From assembly GCF_026151205.1 (NCBI RefSeq), contig NC_087078.1:19075765-19135764 (forward strand): a stretch of 60,000 nt of DNA. The letters run 5' to 3'. Origin of the DNA: Bolinopsis microptera (lineage: Eukaryota; Ctenophora; Tentaculata; Lobata; Bolinopsidae). Of the stretch, positions 9,919 through 20,204 are shown piece by piece; position 1 is the stretch's first letter; the number at the start of each line of letters is the position of its first letter. The position numbers and the translations under genes are program-made. The notes below the pieces were generated by a model. That model made no database searches. It worked only from the letters and a program-made list of their open reading frames with translations, and was not told the origin of the DNA.

Positions 9919-12900
9919 ATGAACCTTGTTTATGTAGTCGTAGCAACAGTTCTTCTCTCCCTTGCTACGAGTAAATGTCCGTTAAAGAAGAAAAAGCTCC
10001 AAAAGACGATCAGGCAGTACCAGATCAAATGTCTTAATAAAGGTTACATCTCGAAACTAGGGTGCGACTCCAAAGACATGAAGAAACCGAACAGGAAGGT
10101 TGTGAAGAAGTGCAGCAAGATGGAGAAGAAAGTAAAGAAGTGCGGGTACAAATGAAGAAGTGCAGCAAGATGGAGAAGAAAGTAAAGAAGTGCGGGTACA
10201 AATGAAGAAGTGCAGCAAGATGGAGAAGAAAGTAAAGAAGTGCGGGTACAAATGAAGAAGTGCAGCAAGATGGAGAAGAAAGTAAAGAAGTGCGGGTACA
10301 AATGAAGAAGTGCAGCAAGATGGTGAAGAAAGTAAAGAAGTGCGGGTACAAATGAAGAAGTGCAGCAAGATGGAGAAGAAAGTAAAGAAGTGCGGGTACA
10401 AACGCGAACAGGAAGGTTGTGAAGAAGTGCACTAAGATGGAGAAGAAAGTAAAGAAGTGCGGGTACAAATGCGAACAGGAAGGTTGTGAAGAAAGTAAAG
10501 AAGTGCGGGTACAAATGAAGAAGTGCAGCAAGATGGAGAAGAAAGTAAAGAAGTGCGGGTACAAATGCGAACAGGAAGGTTGTGAAGAAGTGCAGCAAGA
10601 TGGAGAAGAAAGTAAAGAAGTGCGGGTACAAATGCGAACAGGAAGGTTGTGAAGAAGTGCACCAAGATGGAGAAGAAAGTAAAGAAGTGCGGGTACAAAT
10701 GTGAACAGGAAGGTTGTGAAGAAGTGCAGCAAGATGGAGAAGAAAGTAAAGAAGTGCGGGTACAAATGCGAACAGGAAGGTTGTGAAGAAAGTAAAGAAG
10801 TGCGGGTACAAATGAAGAAGTGCAGCAAGATGGAGAAGAAAGTAAAGAAGTGCGGGTACAAATGAAGAAGTGCAGCAAGATGGTGAAGAAAGTAAAGAAG
10901 TGCGGGTACAAATGAAGAAGTGCAGCAAGATGGAGAAGAAAGTAAAGAAGTGCGGGTACAAATGCGAACAGGAAGGTTGTGAAGAAGTGCAGCAAGATGG
11001 AGAAGAAAGTAAAGAAGTGCGGGTACAAATGTGAACAGGGGATGACGCTGAGAGCTACATGTGACAACATCATGACGGTTTACGTGGACGGAGCTGAACA
11101 GGAAGCCACTGGAACGAGTGATTGGAAAAAGGAATCTGTGGTTCACGTTACCTCCTCTTTTAAAGTCATGGCTATAAAATGCACAAACTTGCGATCTTCC
11201 CAAGGTATTCTGGCGTCACTACAAGACAATGATGATGAGTATGTTATTGTAACGGTATTCTGGCGTCACTACAAGACAATGATGATGAGTATGTTATTGT
11301 AACGGACGGTTCCCAAGGTATTCTGGCGTCACTACAAGACAATGATGATGAGTATGTTATTGTAACGGTATTCTGGCGTCACTACAAGACAATGATGATG
11401 AGTATGTTATTGTAACGGTATTCTGGCGTCACTACAAGACAATGATGATGAGTATGTTATTGTAACGGACGGTTCCCAAGGTATTCTGGCGTCACTACAA
11501 GACAATGATGATGAGTATGTTATTGTAACGGTATTCTGGCGTCACTACAAGACAATGATGATGAGTATGTTATTGTAACGGTATTCTGGCGTCACTACAA
11601 GACAATGATGATGAGTATGTTATTGTAACGGTATTCTGGCGTCACTACAAGACAATGATGATGAGTATGTTATTGTAACGGTATTCTGGCGTCACTACAA
11701 GACAATGATGATGAGTATGTTATTGTAACGGTATTCTGGCGTCACTACAAGACAATGATGATGAGTATGTTATTGTAACGGTATTCTGGCGTCACTACAA
11801 GACAATGATGAGTATGTTATTGTAACGGTATTCTGGCGTCACTACAAGACAATGATGATGAGTATTTTATTGTAACGGTATTCTGGCGTCGCTACAAGAC
11901 AATGATGATGAGTATTTTATTGTAACGGTATTCTGGCGTCGCTACAAGACAATGATGATGGGTATTTTATTGTAACGGTATTCTGGCGTCACTACAAGAC
12001 AATGATGAGTATTTTATTGTAACGGTATTCTGGCGTCGCTACAAGACAATGATGATGGGTATTTTATTGTAACGGTATTCTGGCGTCACTACAAGACAAT
12101 GATGAGTATGTTATTGTAACGGTATTCTGGCGTCACTACAAGACAATGATGATGAGTATGTTATTGTAACGGTATTCTGGCGTCACTACAAGACAATGAT
12201 GAGTATGTTATTGTAACGGTATTCTGGCGTCACTACAAGACAATGATGATGAGTATTTTATTGTAACGGTATTCTGGCGTCGCTACAAGACAATGATGAT
12301 GAGTATTTTATTGTAACGGTATTCTGGCGTCGCTACAAGACAATGATGATGGGTATTTTATTGTAACGGTATTCTGGCGTCACTACAAGACAATGATGAG
12401 TATTTTATTGTAACGGTATTCTGGCGTCGCTACAAGACAATGATGATGGGTATTTTATTGTAACGGTATTCTGGCGTCACTACAAGACAATGATGAGTAT
12501 GTTATTGTAACGGTATTCTGGCGTCACTACAAGACAATGATGATGAGTATGTTATTGTAACGGTATTCTGGCGTCACTACAAGACGATGATGATGGGTAT
12601 GTTATTGTAACGGACGTCGCTACAAGACAATGATGATGGGTATGTTATTGTAACGGACGTCGCTACAAGACAATGATGATGAGTATGTTATTGTAACGGA
12701 CGTCGCTACAAGACAATGATGATGGGTATGTTATTGTAACGGACGTCGCTACAAGACAATGATGATGAGTATGTTATTGTAATTTGTAACGGACGGTTCC
12801 TGGAGGTGTTCTAGTGAGGAAGAAATAGGGTGGATGAAACCGAACTTTGGGGAAAGTTCTGGAAACTGGCAACCAGCTGATATCATCGGTCCACATATGC

Positions 12901-13004
12901 GGATGTGGCCTTGGATAAAGATAGGCCAAATCTCTGAAAGTGCCAATTGGATTTGGACGAATGGACGCCACCGAACAGTTTATTGCAGATACAAAGTGAA
13001 CTAA
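9919..13004 (+). CDS. Secreted Cys/Lys-rich protein gene broken by two minisatellites
   Basis: ATG at 9919 opens a signal peptide (MNLVYVVVATVLLSLATS, cleavage about residue 18), then a short Lys/Cys-rich region. The original frame resumes at 10997-11200 with CDNIMTVYVDG, VMAIKCTNL and GILASL. It resumes again after 12785 with DGSWRCSSEEE, ANWIWT and a final TVYCRYKVN, stop 13002-13004. This motif order (DN..VY.DG, GILAS, TD.SW.C, WIWT, VYCR) recalls an uncharacterised extracellular domain of cnidarian and other invertebrate proteins (memory, unverified). Between the blocks lie two arrays whose 50-, 67- and 47-bp units are not multiples of three, so no single frame reads through as it stands. 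Either the copy is dead, the arrays are spliced out, or array length varies between alleles. No partner gene is evident nearby. Confidence 0.6.
10090..11038 (+). repeat. Exonic minisatellite 1 (50/67-bp units)
   Basis: Tandem copies derived from the coding sequence for KKCSKMEKKVKKCGYK. The long unit is 67 bp; the common short unit is 50 bp and lacks the 17-bp CGAACAGGAAGGTTGTG part. A further variant lacks the SKMEKK part. The heptamer GAACAGG flanks both outer ends, suggesting the first duplication used this microhomology. About 17 units in all. Confidence 0.9.
11204..12795 (+). repeat. Exonic minisatellite 2 (50/47-bp units)
   Basis: About 31 copies of a unit from the coding sequence for GILASLQDNDDEYVIV. 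Most are 50 bp; some are 47 bp after loss of one GAT. Two early junctions keep a longer unit containing GGACGGTTCCCAAGG, which joins the 3' flank (GGTTCC) to the 5' flank (TTCCCAAGG) at a shared TTCC. The last units are shortened and begin GGACGTCGC. ATG/GTG and A/G variants are shared by blocks of units, showing later block duplications. Confidence 0.92.
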
Positions 13005-15410
13005 AAAGGTTGAACGTTTTCGATTACGGAGAGACTTATGTGGCTGAAGATAGTTGGAGATATTTGAATAGTTGCGACATTTTATTTGGTGACAGCAAAG
13101 CGTCGATGAAATGGCCGCACAGTTGGATATATTGTCAACATGAGTTATCGAAATTAAATATCCCGTAAAAACTAAAAAGGGTGTAAATTCTAAGATTTAA
13201 TTTGTAACACACTTGATTTTATGACTTATCTGCATAAGCCATAGCCCATAATACATATTGATGCGTAACTATAGAACAAACAAATATTATGATACAAAAG
13301 GCTTCAAAGGATGTCTTTAAAAGCAAAAATTTATAGCTCCTGCTAAACATAAAAATCCCATTTATCCTGGAAAGGATTGTAATTCAGAAGGTTACAGCAG
13401 GAATAATTGTAAGTTTCAAACATACGCCTTTAACCATTTAAACTTAAACTGAATGTTGCACCATCCAGCCAAGACAATCGTTTGATTAAATAATAATGAC
13501 AAATTATTAAATGAAAAAGATGTAATATTAACCAAACTTATAAATGGTTCCGAATTTTCTCGTATGATCCACATTCGACTAAAAGGACCAGTGAAGATTA
13601 ACAACACTAAGCGGTCACGGTATTGGTCACTAAATACCGTATTTATCTACAGACTGGGCAGTATAATATTTCTCATGCCAACAGTAGGGGTGGTCGAAGT
13701 AAAATATTCAGCACTAATATTATGAGAGTATAAAATACCAGAATTAAAAATCGTAAACGCCTAGATAAAAGGGCTTGGTTATAATTAATGAGGAATTAAA
13801 TAATAAAATCTTTAGAACGCAGACGACTGCACCTAAAACACTATAGGTTTTAAAGGAAGGGTAAGGCATCGTTATCTTAGAGAAACCAAATAATTAAATG
13901 ATTGAGAAATAAAGCTAAGATAAACCCACATCCAGAAACGCGGGAGGTAATCTGCGAGGAAATTTTGGATTTTGGAGGAAATTAGGTGCCACAAAGGAAA
14001 TTTTTAGAAGACCTGACCTTTTTAAAACTTCCTGGATGTGAGAAGGTTAATATTACAGATATGTGGCTCTTATACTATTACTATTCTAAATGTAATGAAA
14101 TTATTTGATCAAGCTTGACGTTGTAGACGAAATTAATCCTAAAAACAGAACTAACCAAGAGAAGCTAATCTCTAGTTACCATAGTTACACTACTAGTTAC
14201 CATAGTGTTTGGGCTCCAAATACATTAACTCATCGTTCTAAAAACAGAACCAAGATAAGCTAATTTTTACAGTGTTCGGGCTCCAAATACATTAACTCAT
14301 CGTTAAAGGCTCTTAGTCATATCTCGAGCGGGTGCAAATTCTCGAAAACCTCCTGGTCATCGTCGACGTTAATATGGTGAAGGATTTTTTACCAAACCGC
14401 TATAACTTTTGTGCCGTCTGCTCGCCGTTTATTATTATAGTACAACTTTGTACTTAGTCGACATATATCGCTCGTTCAATAAACCAAATAGACCCAACAA
14501 TTTTGAACTCAAACACTGTTTGAAACAAACAAAGTGGAAAGGAACCAAGAAATGAAGATAACTATTGCCCTGAGCAGTACGTGTGTAATCCAATACATGA
14601 GAACGGGCGGTGCTTAAATTAATGCGACTTAAACTAGTTGTTGTTAAACTAGTTAAACTAGTTGTTGTGACACCACATTACTCTCCGCAAATGCTCGCCC
14701 CTAGATTAGTCCGCTTTCTTTTAATGTGAAGTAAGATGGGGACTAGACACGGGAAATGTGAAGTAGGATCAGGACTAGACATGGGAAGGCGTGTGGAATG
14801 AAGATCTGTAGTTTGAAGTTGAACGAGCCACAACACGGTGAGATGACTAATGCTGCAACGTTACGCCACTGTGCAGGAGATAGATACTCGGCCGGGGACA
14901 ACGTTCGAATATTGAATGATAAAGAGGACCCTATCATGTAGACTATATCTAGATCAATCTAGCCTTCTGAATCAAAACAAGTATGATTATGTTGTTACAT
15001 TGTTCGCTGTAGGTCATTTAATAACGAAGAAATCTTAAACAAGAACATGTTGCCATGACGATGATTAATCAATACTAGAGATCATAAAGTTGGCACGAAA
15101 AACCGAAAGGTCTAGGCTATCAGTAGAATAACTAGGATATAATGGTATTAAGATATTGAACATTAGATACTGAACTGAAATGTCGAATCACAGGGATACG
15201 ACGTATGTATCCTCAATGCGAGATAAAGTTCGTTATCTATCAACCATCCTGGAGAATGCATGAAATTGAACGCAAGGTAAGAGATATAATATCAACTTGC
15301 ACGATCAGCAACTCAATAACCCGTACAGTGGAAATGGATCTCAATGTTAGAGAGGTGAGACTGGAAATGAAAACAGATTTGCGAGCGTGTTGTGTCACGT
15401 GACTAGTTAT
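13005..15410. other. non-coding stretch
   Basis: Non-coding AT-rich sequence. A duplicated segment with GGCTCCAAATACATTAACTC occurs at about 14206 and 14278. The open frame at 15205-15402 has no splice or family support. Confidence 0.35.
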
Positions 15411-15419
15411 ATCCTCCAC

Positions 15420-15545
15420 TCAGACGCGCGCGTTGTAATAGCGCGCTCTGATTGGCTCCTTGATCGGTCACATGACATGCTTACGTGCATTGATCTTGTC
15501 CAATCAGGAACGCGTGTGTGAGGTTTCGCAGTTTGAGTGTGCCCT
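15420..15545 (+). promoter_or_regulatory. CpG-rich, CCAAT-bearing promoter-like patch
   Basis: A local cluster of CpG (GACGCGCGCGTT, TAGCGCGCTC, GGAACGCGTGTG) in an otherwise CpG-poor stretch. It holds an inverted CCAAT box (GATTGGCTCC, about 15450) and a direct one (CCAATCAGG, about 15500). It lies about 120 bp before a first coding exon with a clean donor. The opposed CCAAT boxes suit a two-way promoter, but no minus-strand exon was found. Confidence 0.5.
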
Positions 15546-15653
15546 TTACTGTTTGCCATATTACTGCTGATACTCCATACAACACCGTCCCGTTATCTCT
15601 GTAGAATGTATATTAACCCTTCGATTGCTAGCATCATGTAGGACAGATATCAG

Positions 15654-15728
15654 ATGGCGCCTGGCGGAGGGTTTACATTATTACACTACAGTCTACACTC
15701 TACCCAAGCTGCTGACCCCAGATATCAG
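15654..15728 (+). CDS. Probable first coding exon of an unrecognised gene
   Basis: ATGGCGCCTGGCGG opens a 25-codon exon (MAPGGGFTLL...ADPRYQ) ending at donor CAG|GTATGG, phase 0. The CpG/CCAAT patch upstream supports it. An ATG directly followed by TAG at 15635 would be a minimal start-stop upstream ORF. The next exon is uncertain; a phase-0 candidate begins after TTTTCAG at about 16720 and stays open to about 16876 (starts SRLSGFGYL). Confidence 0.42.
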
Positions 15729-16884
15729 GTATGGTATGTTAAATCTGTCTATTATAATCGTCGTGAACACGTTCAAGTTCTAAAGGTCGAATTTTAACCC
15801 ATTTCATATGAAGAGTTCTTCAATTTGGAGCAAAATCTACAGTATAACGAATTTTAAACGTCCCGTTGTCGTGAAAATATGTTAAGGATAGGAAATAGGA
15901 GACAATGTAACAGTACAGGGTAAAAAGTTATATAGAAATATAATTGAAATGAGGCGATTTTTACACGCATTTAACCATTATAACAACAATTGTAGTACTT
16001 CTGTGTATCTTGTTCTGCAAATTAATCAAAATTATAAATTACAAATTCAGCAAAAGTTTACAGCACCAATTAGAAATTCGTAGGACAAGGAAAAAAGCGC
16101 TGTAGGTTCCTAAACCAATTTCGGTAGTCTGCTGAACATATCAAGCCATTGTAATGCGACAATACAGCGACATACACCATAAAGTAAAGTAAAATGAACT
16201 GTAATGTACGATTATAGTTTCCTTTATGTCAAAGTCAGCGCAAACAAATATAAAACAATGTGTACCAGCCGCCAGGAATAAATTCCGACCTCATTTCTGC
16301 AGATGGTGGAACAGCCATAATTTTACTCAAATTTGCAACCGATAGTCGGGATAATTTCTATCAGTTGATGGTGGTCCGTGGTATAGACTTGTAGTATATT
16401 ATAACGATTCATTGTTGTAAATGTAATGTATCAATATTCGATAATATAATATCATTAATAATACATTATTGTTATAAAATATATAAAATGATTTAGCACA
16501 TTGAAGCATTGACATGCATTTGTAATTTTGTGTCAAACTCAGGACTAAATCTATGGTAGTACTAGTAACTACCTCTCTCGAATAACACAAAGAGTAAATC
16601 GCAACCCATGCTCTATTGCAGAAGAATATACTGATGCACTTAATAACTATTCATAGTAATAAAGTGAATAGAATGGTCTCGACCTCTCACCGATTCCTAG
16701 AGCAATCCGACGTATTTTCAGTCTAGACTGTCGGGTTTCGGGTATTTAATTTGTACTTCCTCGCCGCACTCTGCACCCAGCTTTTTGGCTCATATAGTAC
16801 GTGTAAATATAACCAGTTTTATAGAAACCGTTTTACTGTCTCGCCGAAAAGTAGATCTGTATTTAACACATAGCTAAAATCATC

Positions 16885-17455
16885 AGTATAAAGGGTATAA
16901 TCTAGTAGCGGGGTATACTTGATATAAAGGGTATAATCTAGTAGCAGGGTATACTATAGTAGCAGGGTATACTTGATTAAAGATATCAGTATAAAGGGTA
17001 TAATCTAGTAGCAGGGTATAATCTAGTAGCAGGGTATACTTGATTAAAGATATCAGTATAAAGGGTATAATCTAGTAGCAGGGTATAATCTAGTAGCAGG
17101 GTATACTTGATTAAAGATATCAGTATAAAGGGTATAATCTAGTAGCAGGGTATACTTGATTAAAGATATCAGTATAAAGGGTATAATCTAGTAGCAGGGT
17201 ATACTTGATTAAAGATATCAGTATAAAGGGTATAATCTAGTAGCAGGGTATACTTGATTAAAGATATCAGTATAAAGGGTATAATCTAGTAGCAGGGTAT
17301 ACTTGATTAAAGATATCAGTATAAAGGGTATAATCTAGTAGCAGGGTATACTTGATTAAAGATATCGGTATAAAGGGTATAATCTAGTAGCAGGGTATAC
17401 TTGATTAAAGATATCAGTATAAAGGGTATAATCTAGTAGCAGGGTATACTTGATA
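16885..17455 (+). repeat. 49-bp minisatellite
   Basis: About 11 copies of a 49-bp unit containing AGTATAAAGGGTATAATC and AGCAGGGTATACTTG, with internal partial duplications of the AATCTAGTAGCAGGGTAT half in the first copies. Later units are almost identical, so the array is young. No exon touches it. Confidence 0.9.
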
Positions 17456-17887
17456 AAGATATGCAACGTTTACCACTGGAGCACCAAAAATTGTCACGCA
17501 ATGTTATATTTTCCATGACAACAATTTCGCTACCTACCTATTTTGGCCACTGAAAACTGTGTCGATATTCTTATCTCTTAGAGTCACAGAGTAGGGACAT
17601 CAAAATGGTTATTTTCAGCATTTCCCTTATCCACAAAGTACGTTTAAAAAAAGCCAAAATATTTGTATAATACAATGTGACCTGCAGCGACTACAAACAC
17701 ACGTCCCAGAGTTGAATTTAATTTTCGGGTAGCAACCCTGCTGATCTATGTCATGTTTTAGAATTACAAGGTAAAATAAGTGAATGTTTCTGACCAGCGA
17801 GTAACAGTCCATGGTGCAGCTTGCAAGTTCTACTTCAAAAGACATTGTGAAACTACGATTAGGAAAGAGAGTATCTTCTTCCGGCAT

Positions 17888-18008
17888 CATCCCCCTGGAG
17901 GGTTGTCACGCCCAGAGTTAGACAAACTGTCTGCTGTCCTCTTGTGGGTCAACCACTAACAGGTCCACCCCCCCCCCCCCCCCAACCACTAACAGATCCA
18001 CCCCCTTA
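17888..18008 (+). mobile_element. Second copy of the SINE-like dispersed repeat, with poly-C
   Basis: Shares blocks in order with 7143-7265 (CATCC, CCCAGAG, TCCTCTTGTGGGTCAACCA). It is followed by a C run of about 18 and a second copy of AACCACTAACAGRTCCACCC. Confidence 0.45.
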
Positions 18009-18009
18009 A

Positions 18010-19125
18010 AAATAAACATATTCTTACGCATTAAAGCTATCGTCGCAACGTTGATCTTGCCCGGTTCAATAATTTAAAGCTAAACCTAAGATTTACCGTG
18101 ATAAAAATGTAACACCACAGGAAAAGAATACAACAGTAATAAGATCTAACAAGATCTTGCCTTGCCGTGTTTCCTAGGGCTGTCGCCAATGTTGGTATTT
18201 GTAAGATTCTGTAACTTTTTGACCCGACAAATAGCGTGTCATCTGCATCGCTTTGTGTTTCACTTTTACCAAAATCAGGCCAAAAGATTACAGTGCCACG
18301 AACAGTAGGGACTGTAATAATTGTATTAACTGTAACATTCTACTTTAGTACTAATTCATGCTCTGGAGGAGAGTCAAGTGTCAGAGTTTGACAATGTTTG
18401 ACACGTGAAGTATCTCGGAGCTGCGTCCACACTTCTCGGAAAGAAGACCCAAATATACCGGGCCTGTTTCTGATCCTAAAATACTGGATTTATGTATAAT
18501 TCAGATACTACCAGTACCACTATTTAGTATTTACCCTCCATTTGACGGACATTTTTGCCTTCCCTTGATAGACTCGCTAAATGGGGGGTCTGATTGTACA
18601 GTAGTAGTATAGTAATAGTGTAGTACAGGGAACCAGAATAATCTATCAAAACTACTAATTGCTTTTATAATCCGAAAAATATGGTTTAAAGGAAAATCAT
18701 TTTGATCAGGGAGACCATTACGTCAAACAGAGTAACCGCATTTAGATTTTAGAGGGCGAAGTTAGGTAATGATTTCTGTGGCTGACCATTTAACCGCTGG
18801 GCCGGTAATCCACAGTCCACACTTGACAAATTCTCAAACAAATTAGGAGGCAACTTACTTGCTATATATACTTGAGACCCCTTAATTACAGCAAGCTTAA
18901 ATTCCTGAGGTAGCACCATAACAGAATAGCAATTTGTGAGAAATCAAAAATTGATAGGGACTTGAAACTTGGTATGCATAAATTCGACACATATTGACAA
19001 AATGTGATCAATATGCTCCTTCATAATATTTTGTATCATTTCTCAAAAAAGTCACCCTGTATATGTTAGCTTCAGCGCAGCTTCTTTTTAATTTCGCCAC
19101 ATGATTTCTGAAATTAAGAAGTTGC
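18010..19125. other. non-coding stretch
   Basis: I see no gene, RNA or notable repeat. Confidence 0.35.
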
Positions 19126-19129
19126 CCTT

Positions 19130-19226
19130 GGTGTGACACGTGGTGTGACACGTGGTGTGACACGTGTTGTGACACGTGGTGTGACACGTGGTGTGACACG
19201 TGGTGTGACACGTGGTGTGACACGTG
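19130..19226. repeat. 12-bp E-box minisatellite
   Basis: Eight copies of GTGTGACACGTG. Every copy contains the palindromic E-box core CACGTG. Confidence 0.95.
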
Positions 19227-19229
19227 CCT

Positions 19230-20204
19230 GTCAAGAAAGTGTGTGCATATTCAAATTCTTGGGCCGGTAATAGTCGAGAAACCATCAAAGTCAAACTATG
19301 GTTACTTTAGTATTGGTAATAAACTAGAGTCAAAACGGTAATAGTGGTGGGGAAATTACCCTATCGTTGTTTTCAAGTATTCGGCATTAATTGGTAAGGT
19401 GCAGCTGAACGTTTTTATGAAGTTCTGTATAGTAATTATTTAATAGCCACTTCTAAAGATGCCAAATAATATAACTCAAACTTTACCGAAACAAAGCAGG
19501 GGGTTCAACTTAAGAAGCTACTTGTCTGCTGAGCATGCATTCATTATGCTGTTCTTAAATTATACTAGAAGGCTGAGGTAAAATGCTATGCGTAACCAAA
19601 TATAATTGTAGAATTGTATTATATAAATTATAAAATGGCCGAACAAATTAAAACGATAAATTAAAGTATAGCTGAAATATTCAAGAAATGTTTAATGAGA
19701 ATATGAGAATGAGGCTTCAGGTTCTTGAAAACACAAGACATTACTAATTAGTAAGTAGTAGACATTGTTTTGATAAATTGTACTAATAAACTAATTACTA
19801 AACAGCTCTTACTGAAACACAATCATACAACTGATTTAGATAATAAGTTAATCGAATTACATAAAGTTCAAACTCCGATTGAACCATTGGCTCGAATATA
19901 CGGTAACATAGTTCCATCAAGTTTCTATTTGACCCGTTTTGCACGAGGTGAGTGAATCACAAGATATATTTCATCTCTCTGAATTGTCCAACAAAATGGT
20001 TGCTATCTTCAGTTTCACTTATAGATTCTGGCATTCTTCTAGCAGAGTACTAACCCAGCCAGTACATCTTCAGTCTTCTCTTCTCTTCCTCTTACCACCT
20101 AGTTGCTCAGGGAAATCAGAATTTCAGTCGCTGATATTGCACCGCTGCATAAGTTGCTCCGTTGAAACATGAAGTGAGAACTCAATTCTCGACCCATACA
20201 CTGT
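19230..20204. other. non-coding, 3' of amnionless
   Basis: AT-rich. Short plus-strand open frames (19770-20172) lack supporting signals. The 3' UTR of the minus-strand amnionless gene should start here. Confidence 0.35.

Noticed and set aside
10034-11203. Minus-strand open frames of 389, 305 and 213 codons
   Set aside because: These are antisense shadows of exonic minisatellite 1, open in all frames because of the unit sequence. The plus strand has the signal peptide and domain motifs.
15205-15402. Open frame of 65 codons before the CpG patch
   Set aside because: No homologue recognised, and it has no supporting splice site or promoter in its orientation.
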